64,000 nucleotides of DNA from Agromyces sp. Soil535 (GCF_001428255.1 NZ_LMRW01000024.1:314170-378169), one strand, 5' to 3'. Positions 9,233 through 17,286 are shown, numbered from the stretch's first letter. The notes: generated by a model not told the origin, from the sequence alone. Made by a program: numbers and translations.

Positions 9233-9636
9233 CCGGCTGGCTGGGAGTCGTCTCCGCTGAGCACGTGCGCCGTGGGGTCGGGCTCGGCATCGCCCAGATC
9301 GGCCACGGCAAGCGAGCCGGGCTCGACCGGATGAAGGCCGGTGACACCCTCGTGTACTACTCGCCCGTCGAGCGCTTGGGTGATCGTGTGCCCCTGCGTC
9401 AGTTCACCGCCCTCGGGGTGATCGCGGACGATGAGATCTGGCGGGCAGACGAGGGCGAGTTCAAGCCGTACCGGCGGCGCGTCCGCTACGCCGACACTTC
9501 CCCCGTTCCACTCGACACCCTCCGGAGCGATCTTCACCTCACGACGCAACCCAACTGGGGGTACCAGCTGCGGCGGGGACTCCTTCCCCTGGACGCGCAT
9601 GATGTCGCCCTGATCCGCGACAACATGGAACTGTGA
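9229..9636 (+). CDS. EVE-domain protein
   Basis: A 135-residue single EVE domain, a PUA-like fold that reads modified bases in DNA or RNA. Diagnostic segments: WLGVVSAEHVRRGVGLG, QIGHGKRAGLDRMKAGD, LVYYSPVE and a C-terminal HDVALIRDNM. GTG at 9229 overlaps the previous stop by four bases. Bacterial EVE proteins often sit beside defence or RNA-modification genes; here the neighbours are an SRPBCC protein and a MarR regulator, so the role is open. Confidence 0.88.
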   Translation: MTGWLGVVSAEHVRRGVGLGIAQIGHGKRAGLDRMKAGDTLVYYSPVERLGDRVPLRQFTALGVIADDEIWRADEGEFKPYRRRVRYADTSPVPLDTLRSDLHLTTQPNWGYQLRRGLLPLDAHDVALIRDNMEL

Positions 9637-9658
9637 CCGGACGGAACTGTGGTCGGAC
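9627..9658. repeat. 16-bp tandem duplication at the EVE/MarR junction
   Basis: GGAACTGTGACCGGAC (9627-9642) is followed directly by GGAACTGTGGTCGGAC (9643-9658). The first copy holds the EVE stop codon, the second holds the GTG start of the MarR gene. Confidence 0.85.
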
Positions 9659-10104
9659 GACTCGAGACCGCCTACTCCGATGCCGGCCAAAGTCCCGGCT
9701 TGGCTCTCTGGCGCGTCACCAACACCTGGCAGAGCGCGATTCGAGCCGCTCTCGCGCCGTTCGACCTCACCCACGTTCAGTTCGTCCTCCTCGCCTCCTT
9801 GACATGGATGGACCGTGCCTCACCTGTCACGCAGCGCGATCTCGCTGACCACGCGGGCACCGACGTGATGATGACCTCCCAGGTGCTGCGCGTGCTCGAG
9901 GGCAAGGGCCTCATCTCGCGGAGCCCCCACCCGACCGACGGCCGCGCCCGAGCGCTCACCCCCACCACCATGGGCGCCGCGTTGGCAAGCAAGGCCAACA
10001 CCGCGGTCGAGGCCGCCGACCTCCGGTACTTCGCCGCACTCGAGGGTGAGCGAGACGACTTCCTTCGCCACCTCCAGGCGCTCGATCGCGCACACCGCAG
10101 GTGA
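9649..10104 (+). CDS. MarR-family transcriptional regulator
   Basis: A 151-residue winged-helix repressor: LTHVQFVLLASLTWM, then the recognition helix TQRDLADHAGTDVMMTSQVLRVLEGKGLI (in parts) and the wing SPHPTDGRARALTPT. Third gene of the SRPBCC-EVE-MarR operon; likely controls the operon through the dyad at 8787-8804, with an unknown small ligand. GTG at 9649 lies in the second copy of a 16-bp tandem repeat and has only a weak GGACGG ribosome binding site. Convergent with the next gene, 15 bases apart. Confidence 0.9.
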   Translation: MVGRLETAYSDAGQSPGLALWRVTNTWQSAIRAALAPFDLTHVQFVLLASLTWMDRASPVTQRDLADHAGTDVMMTSQVLRVLEGKGLISRSPHPTDGRARALTPTTMGAALASKANTAVEAADLRYFAALEGERDDFLRHLQALDRAHRR

Positions 10105-10119
10105 CCACCCGCGCTGACC

Positions 10120-10533
10120 TCACCGCGGACGAGGTGGCAGCCGAGCCTGTTGCGTGATCACGTGGAGCAGTGGCAGCAGCAACAACGCACCACCCACGTA
10201 GGCCACGAGATCCAGCGGGTCGAACGCGCTGCCGAAGACGAGGCGAGCGGGAGGAAGGACGGCGACGACAGCCGCAGGGATGCCGGTGAGCTGCAGAAGC
10301 TCGACCATCATCGCCGTCGCGAGCGCGATCGAGGCGACCGCGAGTCCCGGAAGCGCCGGCCAGATGAGCAGGACCAGCAGGCCGACGAGAACGACGTAGA
10401 GCATGCTGCCGAGCACGTCGATGACGGGGGATCGGTCGACAAGCTGCAGCCCCAGCCCGAGGGCGAGGCACGCGAACACCGCCAAGGCTCCGAGTGCTCT
10501 GACGCGTCGAACAGGAGCGATCAGCGCGGACAT
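10120..10533 (-). CDS. DUF2809-family membrane protein
   Basis: A 137-residue protein with four membrane helices. The family pattern is visible: LGSMLYVVLVGLLVLLIWP, the helix ending MMVELLQLTG, then LVFGSAFDPLDLVAYVGGAL. Members are uncharacterised integral membrane proteins. The ATG at 10533 (MSALIAPV) is chosen; it is 8 bases after the GNAT gene stop, so both are probably one transcript. Confidence 0.8.
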   Translation of the reverse strand: MSALIAPVRRVRALGALAVFACLALGLGLQLVDRSPVIDVLGSMLYVVLVGLLVLLIWPALPGLAVASIALATAMMVELLQLTGIPAAVVAVLPPARLVFGSAFDPLDLVAYVGGALLLLPLLHVITQQARLPPRPR

Positions 10534-10541
10534 CCGATCAG

Positions 10542-11054
10542 TCAATCGTCGGTACGCCGATGCATGACCACCCTGGTCCACGCGGCGAGGCCGTGGGCGG
10601 CTTCCGACTCCACCTTCTTCGCGAGCTCGGGGCCCCACTTGCTCGTCGGAAGCTCCGTCCATCCGAGTCGCAGGTAGTAGGGCGCATTCCACGGGACATC
10701 GCGGAAGGTGGTGAGTGTCATCACCGCCACGTCGGATTCGACCGAGCGTCTTCGCGCGACCTCGAGGAGCTGGGCGCCGTATCCGCGTCGTGCGTACGAC
10801 GGATGCACCGTGACCTGTTCGACGTGCAGCGCGTCATCGACCCCCTCGAGCAGCAGGTATGCGACCGGGGAGCCGTCGTCGGTTGTCATGATCCAGGCGT
10901 CGCCGCGGGCGATGCAATGCTCGAACTCACTGGCGGCGATCGGCGCATCATCCGCGATCTCGTCCATTCCGATGCTCCGGAATGCCTCGCCTGCTGCACG
11001 CTCGATGCTCTGCACGTCGCGGAGATCTTCGAGAGTCGCAGGTCGGTAGCGCAT
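10542..11054 (-). CDS. GNAT-family N-acetyltransferase
   Basis: A 170-residue acetyltransferase. The acetyl-CoA site is VEQVTVHPSYARRGYGAQLLE (about 80-100, R/Q-x2-G-x-G/A type), followed by APYYLRLGWTEL, the typical motif B. Substrate is unknown. A CATTCT box 6 bases before the ATG is a possible leaderless -10. First gene of a two-gene unit with the DUF2809 protein. Confidence 0.9.
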   Translation of the reverse strand: MRYRPATLEDLRDVQSIERAAGEAFRSIGMDEIADDAPIAASEFEHCIARGDAWIMTTDDGSPVAYLLLEGVDDALHVEQVTVHPSYARRGYGAQLLEVARRRSVESDVAVMTLTTFRDVPWNAPYYLRLGWTELPTSKWGPELAKKVESEAAHGLAAWTRVVMHRRTDD

Positions 11055-11089
11055 CTGCTCAGAATGACAGAACCGAGGCGCGAGCCCGG

Positions 11090-11656
11090 TTACGCGCCCT
11101 CGGGCGGGTGCACGAGCAGGTCGACGCGATCGGCGAGGTAGGCCGCGAACCCGATGAGGGCGTCGGGCTGTGTCGGGCTCCAGCGCACGAGCACCTTGCC
11201 ACCGCCACCGTAGGCATCGCTGAGCACGAGCGGGCCCGATGCCCCGGCGCGAGCGAGCTCCCCGAAGTCGATGGCCCTCGCCGCGAAGTTCACGGTCTCC
11301 CCTTCGGGGAAGCCGCCCTTGATCGCAGCCGCGCGGAGCGACCGCTGCTCGGCGACCGCGTCCGCGGTGACGCTGCGCCTCGAAGGACGCTCCGCGCGCA
11401 CGACGCGGCCAATCGCGTAGACCCCGCCGTCGGCGTCGAGCAGCAGCACGCCGAGCCGCCAGACCCTGCCGAGCGGCGTCATCCGTGCGGCGCGGGCGAT
11501 GCCGAGCACCCGGCGTTCGGGCATGAGCTCCGCGAGCGCCTCCGTGCGCGCGTCGCCGGCACTGAGCACCGCCACGGCCTTCGCGACCGCCGACGCCGCC
11601 AGCGCCACTGCGGCGTGCGCCGCCGAGGCATCCGAGGCACCTGCGCCATCCGTCAC
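11090..11656 (-). CDS. Conserved actinobacterial hypothetical protein (second of a pair)
   Basis: A 188-residue protein, alanine-rich, with the readable core RRVLGIARAARMTPLGRVWRL, GVLLLDADGGVYAIGRVVRA and KGGFPEGETVNFAARAIDF. I recall similar Microbacteriaceae proteins carrying doubtful labels such as glutaminase; nothing here shows catalytic glutaminase residues, so no function is assigned. The start is a GTG at 11656 overlapping the upstream gene's stop by four bases (GTGA), so the two are translated together. The C-terminus ends LADRVDLLVHPPEGA. Confidence 0.8.
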   Translation of the reverse strand: MTDGAGASDASAAHAAVALAASAVAKAVAVLSAGDARTEALAELMPERRVLGIARAARMTPLGRVWRLGVLLLDADGGVYAIGRVVRAERPSRRSVTADAVAEQRSLRAAAIKGGFPEGETVNFAARAIDFGELARAGASGPLVLSDAYGGGGKVLVRWSPTQPDALIGFAAYLADRVDLLVHPPEGA

Positions 11657-12072
11657 CGCGACCTGCCGATCAGCTCGAGGAGCGCAATTCCGTATGCCTC
11701 GGCGACGTCGGGGTGCTCGAACCGCACCTGCTCCCCAGCGAGCTCGATCTCGACTTGGAATGCGTCGTCGACCCGCCGTAGCGAGCGGAACGTCGCGCGC
11801 AGCAACTCCCGCAGCTGGTCCTCGCGCGGCAGCCATACCGCGTCGGCGAGCGCGACGGAGTCGAGCGCCCACTCGGTCGTGCCGTTGAACGCGAGGATCG
11901 TGCCGGTCGGGTAGCGGCGCGCCTCGATCGTCATCTCGCTCACGGTGAAGATGTCTGCCTCGGCCTCGGCCTCGACGCTCTCGGGCAGGTCGAGCTGGAA
12001 CCGATCGCCCGAGTCCGGATGCCATGCGAGGCCCGCCTCCCGGAGCGCGAGCGCCAGCTCCTTGCTGATCAT
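11653..12072 (-). CDS. Conserved actinobacterial hypothetical protein (first of a pair)
   Basis: A 139-residue acidic, soluble protein beginning MISKELALALREAGLAWHP with later EARRYPTGTILAFNGTTEWA and LPREDQLRELL. Relatives in Microbacteriaceae are sometimes labelled pilus assembly protein CpaE, but no P-loop or receiver domain is visible, so that label looks wrong. GGGGGG lies directly before the ATG. Coupled to the next gene by a four-base overlap; the two-gene order suggests a shared role. Confidence 0.82.
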   Translation of the reverse strand: MISKELALALREAGLAWHPDSGDRFQLDLPESVEAEAEADIFTVSEMTIEARRYPTGTILAFNGTTEWALDSVALADAVWLPREDQLRELLRATFRSLRRVDDAFQVEIELAGEQVRFEHPDVAEAYGIALLELIGRSR

Positions 12073-12091
12073 CCCCCCATGCTGCCCCGAA

Positions 12092-12131
12092 CCGGGCGCC
12101 GCGTCACGCCCCCACGTGGCGCGGCGCCCGG
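12092..12131. terminator. Strong hairpin after the alcohol dehydrogenase gene
   Basis: CCGGGCGCCGCG (12092-12103) pairs with CGCGGCGCCCGG (12120-12131); the stem extends inward to about 17 pairs including one T-G, leaving a 6-base C-rich loop. It lies just beyond the dehydrogenase stop (minus strand) and upstream of the preceding pair. Likely terminator. Confidence 0.7.
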
Positions 12132-12135
12132 CGGC

Positions 12136-13233
12136 TCACACGGGCCGTCGCCCAGGCGCGACGCCGACCCTCACGTACTGCCCCGTCGCCGCCTCGGCGA
12201 GCGCCTCGTCGAGGTGGGCGAGCGGATGCGTCGCGCCGACCAGCTCGTCGAACGGCACCCGCCGCCACGAGCGCTCGAGGAACCCGACCGCGCGACGCAG
12301 TTGGGCACCCGTGTAGTCGTGCACCGCCGACACGGTCACGAGGCGCCGCAGGAGCGACTCGGGGTCGAGGCACACCTCGGAGCCGGGCGGCGCGCTGCCC
12401 ACGAGCACCGCCACGCCACCCGCACCGAGCGACCCGATCGCGGTGCGCACCGCGCTCGGCGCCCCGGATGCCTCGACGGCCACGAGCACCTCGGGGAATC
12501 CGCGCTGCTCGAACGCGGCGAGGATCGTGTCGAGTCGCTCGGTCGATGTCGACCGTGCAGCGGGGTCGACCGTCACGGCGCCGATGCCGCGGGCGAACGC
12601 GCGCCGAGCGGCATCCGGATCGGACACGATCACCTCGGCGCCGGCCTCGACGGCCATCGCCGCCACCGTGAGACCCACGAGTCCGGCGCCGGTGACGAGC
12701 ACGAGGGCCCCGGCCAGGTCGAGCCGGGCGGATGCCGCGTCCAGCGCCGCGACGGCCGTCGCCGTCGCGCACGAAGCGGGCGCGAGCACGCGGCTCGGGA
12801 CATCCTCGCTCACCCGCACGATCTCGGTGCCGACGCGCAGCTGCACGTGAGTGGCGAATCCGCCGGAGAGCTCCCACCCGCGGTGCACGCGCTCGTGGCC
12901 GTACTTCGCGAGGTGGCGGCACTGCTGTGGCAGCCCCCGCGTGCAGCGGTCGCACTCGCCGCAGCTCACCGTCACCGACCAGACGACCCGGTCGCCGAGT
13001 TCGAGCGGCACGCCGTCGGCGCGGCGGGCGCCCTCACCGACCGCGACGACCCGGCCGACCTGCTCGTGGCCGAGCACGAGGGGGGTGTGCGCGGGCTGTT
13101 CGCCGTGCACCGTGCGAACGTCGGACGGACAGATGGTGGCGAGTTCCACCTCGACGAGCGCTTCGCCCGGCGAGAGCCGGATCCCAGGGGCCGCGAGCGC
13201 GTCGTGCGGTCGCCCCGGCTCGTTCCACACCAT
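12136..13233 (-). CDS. Zinc-binding alcohol dehydrogenase, phosphonate-associated type
   Basis: A roughly 365-residue medium-chain dehydrogenase. Catalytic and structural zinc motifs are present: ATICPSDVRTVHGE (catalytic Cys), LGHEQVGRVVAVGEG (GHE), and VSCGECDRCTRGLPQQC (four-cysteine lobe); the cofactor site is VTGAGLVGLTVAA. The pattern resembles the phosphonate-catabolism-associated dehydrogenase group, but no phosphonate genes are near, so substrate is open. ATG at 13233 is used; the frame is open to a GTG at 13293 with AGGCGG before it, which would add 20 residues. Confidence 0.85.
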   Translation of the reverse strand: MVWNEPGRPHDALAAPGIRLSPGEALVEVELATICPSDVRTVHGEQPAHTPLVLGHEQVGRVVAVGEGARRADGVPLELGDRVVWSVTVSCGECDRCTRGLPQQCRHLAKYGHERVHRGWELSGGFATHVQLRVGTEIVRVSEDVPSRVLAPASCATATAVAALDAASARLDLAGALVLVTGAGLVGLTVAAMAVEAGAEVIVSDPDAARRAFARGIGAVTVDPAARSTSTERLDTILAAFEQRGFPEVLVAVEASGAPSAVRTAIGSLGAGGVAVLVGSAPPGSEVCLDPESLLRRLVTVSAVHDYTGAQLRRAVGFLERSWRRVPFDELVGATHPLAHLDEALAEAATGQYVRVGVAPGRRPV

Positions 13234-13303
13234 GGCGACCGGCGAGGGCCTCACGATCACGTCGAGGGCGCCGACCCGCTGGATCGTATGCACGCGGGAC
13301 CGC

Positions 13304-13462
13304 CTACGGCCGGCGACGGCCGGCGCGCGCGCCGCCGAGACGACCGAGGATCCCACGGCCCGCGCCTGCAAGGCCGAGCAGGTCCACCAGCAGGTCGATG
13401 TCGTGTTCGTCTACGTCGTCGAACCCGTCGATGAAGTCGACGACCGTGGTGTGCCTGGACAT
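13304..13462 (-). CDS. Small acidic protein, 52 residues
   Basis: An overlooked short gene: MSRHTTVVDFIDGFDDVDEH continues DIDLLVDLLGLAGAG and ends in a basic glycine/arginine tail. The ATG at 13462 has an excellent ribosome binding site (GAGGAGG, 6-7 bases upstream), better than most genes here, and the first half is strongly acidic and amphipathic while the tail is basic. It is upstream of and partly overlaps the longer start option of the dehydrogenase (GTG 13293 lies just downstream), so it may lead that transcript. No family recognised. Confidence 0.65.
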   Translation of the reverse strand: MSRHTTVVDFIDGFDDVDEHDIDLLVDLLGLAGAGRGILGRLGGARAGRRRP

Positions 13463-13638
13463 GGCTGGGCCTCCTCATGGCGACCCCGGCTGGGCGGGGC
13501 CGCTCCGCCGCGCGGGGGCGAGCGCCCGCGATACCTTGCGTCGACGTTAGGCACCGGTCGCCAACGACACCCGAAGCAGGGGTTGCGCGCAGGTGAACCG
13601 CGCGCGGCGGGCTTCAGCCGCGCGGGACGCGCGCGGCC

Positions 13639-13680
13639 TCAGGAGCGGCGTCGCGCCGCTTCAGGAGCGGCGTCGCGCCG
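13639..13680. repeat. 20-bp direct repeat at the end of a small membrane gene
   Basis: TCAGGAGCGGCGTCGCGCCG occurs at 13639-13658 and again at 13661-13680, two bases apart. The second copy contains the stop codon and last codons of the minus-strand gene ending at 13661. Confidence 0.85.
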
Positions 13681-13852
13681 GACCCATCGCGGCGCCGAGG
13701 CCGACGAGGATGATGCCGGCGAAGAGGAACCCCCAGCGGGCGGTGACGAGCGCGATCACGGCCAGTACGATGCCGACCGCCACGACGATGCGCGCGAGCA
13801 GGAGCTTCACGCGCGGCGAGAGCCAGCCGCCCTTGCGGCTCTCGGGCGTCAT
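13661..13852 (-). CDS. Small membrane protein, 63 residues
   Basis: A 63-residue protein with a basic N-terminus (MTPESRKGGWLSPRVKLLLAR) and two membrane helices (IVVAVGIVLAVIALV and WGFLFAGIILVGLGAAM) ending in RRRS. The ATG overlaps the stop of the upstream SDR gene by four bases (ATGA), so it is the last gene of the chorismate mutase-SDR operon. No named family. The gene end is duplicated as a 20-bp direct repeat. Confidence 0.72.
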   Translation of the reverse strand: MTPESRKGGWLSPRVKLLLARIVVAVGIVLAVIALVTARWGFLFAGIILVGLGAAMGPARRRS

Positions 13853-14769
13853 CCGGCCACCGTGAACGGCCGGCCCGTCGCCTGCTCGGCGAACGCCCAT
13901 ACACGCGCTCCGATCGTCGGATCGGCCGAGACCCGCGTCGGCGCCTGGAGCGTGGGGTCGCCGCGGACGAGGAGGCGCGGGCCCCAGAACTGGCCGCCCT
14001 GCACGCCGGGGGCCGTCAGCGCATGGAGCACCACCTCGGCGCCGCGGTGCTTGCCCTGCGCCCATGCCGCCTGCAGGGCATCGGCGAAGCGGGTGCCACG
14101 GCTCGGTTCGTTGACGCCCGGCACGGTGGGGGTGCGGCCGCTGATCGAGTAGCCGGGATGTGCGACGACGCTCACCACGGGACTCCCCGCGGCCCGAAGC
14201 CGTCGGTCGAGCTCGAACGCCACCGCCTGCGACGCGATCTTCGATTGGGCGTAGGCACGCCAGGCGTCGTATCCCCGCTCGAGCTGCAGGTCGTCGACGC
14301 GGAACGTCGAGAGCCGCGTCGACAGCGACCCGAGCGACACCACGCGGGCAGCGTCGGCGAGGTGCGGCAGCATCCGCTCGAACAGGGCGAAGTGCCCGAG
14401 CATGTTCGTGGCGAGCACGAGCTCGTTGCCGTCGACCGACTCGCGGCGCGTCATGGGGGTGTGCACCATGCCGGCGTTCGCGACGATGCCGTCGAGGGGG
14501 GCGTCGGCCAGCAGCCGCTCGGCGCCCGCCGCGACCGAATCGAGCGACGACTGGTCCATCACGAGCGTCTCGACGGATGCCGCGGACCTGGCCCCGCGGA
14601 TCGCCGCCGCCGCGGCATCCAACCGCTCGGGGCTGCGCCCGCTCAGCACCACGTGCGCGCCCGCGCCGGCGAGCCTCGCCGCGGTGAAGAAGCCGAGCCC
14701 CGCGTTCGCGCCGGTCACGAGGTAGCGGCGCCCCGTCTGCGGAGGCAGCGGGAGCGGGTACCAGCTCAC
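13849..14769 (-). CDS. Short-chain dehydrogenase/reductase
   Basis: A 306-residue SDR. Cofactor motif TGANAGLGF (about 20-28), NAG at NAGMVHTP, and the catalytic YxxxK as YAQSKIAS. Related to retinol dehydrogenase/WW-domain oxidoreductase-like SDRs that are often of unknown substrate. The GTG at 14769 overlaps the chorismate mutase stop by four bases (GTGA). Middle gene of a three-gene operon. The C-terminus is extended with FWGPRLLVRGDPTLQAPTR, typical of this subgroup. Confidence 0.9.
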   Translation of the reverse strand: MSWYPLPLPPQTGRRYLVTGANAGLGFFTAARLAGAGAHVVLSGRSPERLDAAAAAIRGARSAASVETLVMDQSSLDSVAAGAERLLADAPLDGIVANAGMVHTPMTRRESVDGNELVLATNMLGHFALFERMLPHLADAARVVSLGSLSTRLSTFRVDDLQLERGYDAWRAYAQSKIASQAVAFELDRRLRAAGSPVVSVVAHPGYSISGRTPTVPGVNEPSRGTRFADALQAAWAQGKHRGAEVVLHALTAPGVQGGQFWGPRLLVRGDPTLQAPTRVSADPTIGARVWAFAEQATGRPFTVAG

Positions 14770-15098
14770 AGGCCGTCGCCGGTGCCGCCGTTGCCGGCCA
14801 GCTCCTCGTGGTGCTGGATCACCTCGGCCACGACGAAGTTGAACCACTTCTCGGCGAACGCCGGGTCGAGGTGGGCGTCGATCGCGAGCGCGCGGAGCCG
14901 GGCGATCTGGCGCCGCTCGCGATCGGGGTCGCTCGGCGGCAGCCCGTGCGCGGCCTTCAGGCGCCCCACCTGCTGCGTGAACTTGAAGCGCTCGGCCAGC
15001 AGGTGGATGAGGGCCGCGTCGATGTTGTCGATGCTCGAGCGGATGCCGAGCAGCTCGCTCATCGCGGCATCCCGTTCGTCGAAGGACCCGTCAGTCAT
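14766..15098 (-). CDS. Chorismate mutase (AroQ type)
   Basis: A 110-residue all-helical AroQ-class chorismate mutase, converting chorismate to prephenate for Phe/Tyr synthesis. Motifs: IRSSIDNIDAALIHLLAERF with the conserved Arg and the R/K of FKFTQQVGRLKAAHG, then DPDRERRQIARL. It stands alone rather than fused to DAHP synthase. A TAGGGT -10 lies 6 bases before the ATG, so it is probably leaderless; two genes follow by four-base overlaps. Confidence 0.9.
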   Translation of the reverse strand: MTDGSFDERDAAMSELLGIRSSIDNIDAALIHLLAERFKFTQQVGRLKAAHGLPPSDPDRERRQIARLRALAIDAHLDPAFAEKWFNFVVAEVIQHHEELAGNGGTGDGL

Positions 15099-15129
15099 GC
15101 TTCGACCCTACCCGCGCCCCGGGCGACGC

Positions 15130-16452
15130 TCACCCCGCGGTGGATGCCGCCCGCGCGAGCACCGGACGTGTGGCGAGGAGCCCGAGCCACACGATGCCGA
15201 TCCCCGCCGCCAGCACGCCCGCGATGACGACGAGCGACGCCGGGGCGACGATGAGCGTCACGCCCGTGAGCGGGAGCATGACCACGGCCGCGGTGAGGGC
15301 CGAGCCGATCGCGGTGATGCGCAGCGGCGACATCACCGCACGCCGGCGCGCGGCATCCATGGTGCCAACCGGCATGCCGAGCATGTCGAGGCTGCGGTAC
15401 AGGTCGCCCCGGTCGAGGATGCCCGCTGCCTGCTTCACGCCCACCGAGCACGCGACCATGAGGAACGACCCGACCACCGTGATGAGGATGCCCGTGCGGA
15501 TGTCGGCCATGAGCAGCTCGGACTCGGCGTCCCCGGCGGTGCCGAACGCCTCGAGCGCGGCGACGCCCGCGCCTGCGAAGACCGCCATGAAGCTGGTCAT
15601 CGCGACCCCGCCGACCTGACGCCACGCGCCCTTCGGCGACTCGAGCACCGTGCGCGCGGCGATGAGGCGCGCGGGCGTCTTGGCGCGCTTGGCCTGCCCG
15701 CTCGCGATGAGCCGGATGACCCAGGGCCCGATGAGGTTCAGCACGGCGAGCGAGCCGCCGAACGCGAGCGCCAGCATGCCGAGGAACACCATCGCACTCG
15801 GCGCGACTCGCAGCACCGACATCACGCCGAAGGCGAGCGCGACGACCGCGAGGCCGACCACCACGCGCACCCAGTGCAGGCGCGGCGCCTCCTGCCGGGT
15901 GCGCACGCCGAGCGGCGAGATCACGACCTGGCGGAGCCCGAGCACCGCGCTCACTGCGGCGAGCGCGCCGATCGCGAACGGCACCACCACGAGCGCCGGC
16001 CACGGCAGCAGCACCCCGGATGCCCCGAGCGCCTCCCCGCGGAACGCGATCAGCCCGAGCAACGGCACCCCGGCGAGGTAGACCGCGACGCCCGCGACCG
16101 CGCCCACGAGCGCGAGCACGGCCGACTCGATCACGGCGAGCGCCGCCACCATCGCGGGCGTCGCGCCGAGCAGGCGCAGGGTGGCGAGCCCATCGTCACG
16201 GCGCCGCGCTGACAGGCCCGCGGCCGCTCCCCCGAGCGACACGAGCGGCACGACGAGCAGCACGAGCGCGATCACCGCGAGCGCCTGGTAGAGCACGCCA
16301 TCGTCGTCGGTCCAGGTCCAGAACGTCTGCGCGCCGCCGATGACGGTGAGCAGCAGGGCGGTCACGATGCCGAACGCGGTCACGGGCAGCACGGATGCCG
16401 CGGCGCCGGCCGATCCCGGCCGGGCCAGCAGCCATGCGACGCGGGCGATCAT
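15130..16452 (-). CDS. FtsX-like ABC transporter permease
   Basis: A 440-residue permease of the MacB/FtsX superfamily with about eight membrane helices: first near residue 15-40 (VLPVTAFGIVTALLLTVIGG), a pair near 70-130, and a C-terminal group (ITAIGSALTAAVVMLPLTGV and LVVIAGVLAAGIGIVWLGLLA). GGAAAGLSARRRDDGLATLR is the coupling segment seen in this family. Partner of the ATPase encoded just upstream with a four-base overlap. Such pairs export lipids, peptides or antimicrobials; the cargo is unknown. Confidence 0.87.
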   Translation of the reverse strand: MIARVAWLLARPGSAGAAASVLPVTAFGIVTALLLTVIGGAQTFWTWTDDDGVLYQALAVIALVLLVVPLVSLGGAAAGLSARRRDDGLATLRLLGATPAMVAALAVIESAVLALVGAVAGVAVYLAGVPLLGLIAFRGEALGASGVLLPWPALVVVPFAIGALAAVSAVLGLRQVVISPLGVRTRQEAPRLHWVRVVVGLAVVALAFGVMSVLRVAPSAMVFLGMLALAFGGSLAVLNLIGPWVIRLIASGQAKRAKTPARLIAARTVLESPKGAWRQVGGVAMTSFMAVFAGAGVAALEAFGTAGDAESELLMADIRTGILITVVGSFLMVACSVGVKQAAGILDRGDLYRSLDMLGMPVGTMDAARRRAVMSPLRITAIGSALTAAVVMLPLTGVTLIVAPASLVVIAGVLAAGIGIVWLGLLATRPVLARAASTAG

Positions 16453-17141
16453 GCGGGCACCCGCTCCCCGACGATGCGGCCGTCGCGCACGTCGACGATG
16501 CGGGAGCATCGGGCGGCCACCTCGGCGTCGTGCGTGACGACGACCAGCGTGCGACCCTGTCCGGTGGTCGAGTCGAGGAGCGCCTGCATCACGTCGGCCG
16601 ACGTCGCGGAGTCGAGCGAGCCCGTGGGCTCGTCGGCGAACACGACGGATGCCCCGGTCACCTGGGCGCGGGCGATGGCCACGCGTTGCGCCTGGCCGCC
16701 TGAGAGCTGGCCGATGCGGCGGTCCTCCATGCCGGCGAGGCCGAGGGCGACGAGCCAGCCGCGGCCGTGCTCCTCGGCGCGGGCACGCGGCATCCCGTTG
16801 AGCATGAGTGCGAGCGCGACGTTCTCGACCGCGGTGAGCTCCGGGATGAGGAACCCCTGCTGGAAGACGAACCCGAACGCCTCTCGGCGCAGTCGGGAAC
16901 GTTCGCGCTCGCTGAGTCCCGTGACCACCACCCGCCCTGCGCCGGACAGGAAGCCGACCGTCCCGGCGCCGGGGCGGGTGATCCCCGCGAGGCAGTGCAG
17001 CAGCGTCGTCTTGCCCGAACCCGACGCACCCATGACGGCGAGCGACTCGCCAGTGCGCACGGAGAGGTCGACGCCCGCGAGCGCATGCGTCGACCCGAAT
17101 GACTTGCTGAGGCCTACTGCCTCGATCACGAAGGAACTCAT
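16449..17141 (-). CDS. ABC transporter ATP-binding protein (MacB/LolD type)
   Basis: A 230-residue ATPase: Walker A GASGSGKTT (about 40-48), Q-loop FVFQQGFLIPELT, signature LSGGQAQRVAIA and Walker B VVFADEPTGSLD. This is the FtsE/LolD/MacB class that pairs with FtsX-like permeases, encoded next with a four-base overlap. ATG at 17141 (MSSFVIEAVGL) is chosen; a poor GGAGGCTCGGAGC stretch precedes it. Confidence 0.93.
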   Translation of the reverse strand: MSSFVIEAVGLSKSFGSTHALAGVDLSVRTGESLAVMGASGSGKTTLLHCLAGITRPGAGTVGFLSGAGRVVVTGLSERERSRLRREAFGFVFQQGFLIPELTAVENVALALMLNGMPRARAEEHGRGWLVALGLAGMEDRRIGQLSGGQAQRVAIARAQVTGASVVFADEPTGSLDSATSADVMQALLDSTTGQGRTLVVVTHDAEVAARCSRIVDVRDGRIVGERVPA

Positions 17142-17234
17142 GCTCCGAGCCTCCCGCGGCGGCACCGTACGGCGCGTCGGACCGGAGACGGATTCGGGCG
17201 AGCGAGCGTCATCCTCAGGAATGACATCGCCTTG

Positions 17235-17270
17235 GGTTGAGGAGGCGCGCAGCGCCGTCTCGAAACCCCC
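17235..17270. repeat. Microbacteriaceae palindromic repeat (long form)
   Basis: Read on the minus strand the element starts GGGGTTTCGAGACGGCGC and ends CTCCTCAACCC, with a GGCGC-TGC-GCGCC-like core. It shares both ends (GGTTTCGA and CTCAACC) with the element inside mntH at 43203-43222. Such sequences are dispersed in Microbacteriaceae intergenic regions. Confidence 0.6.
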
Positions 17271-17286
17271 ACCCGCCCATACGAGT

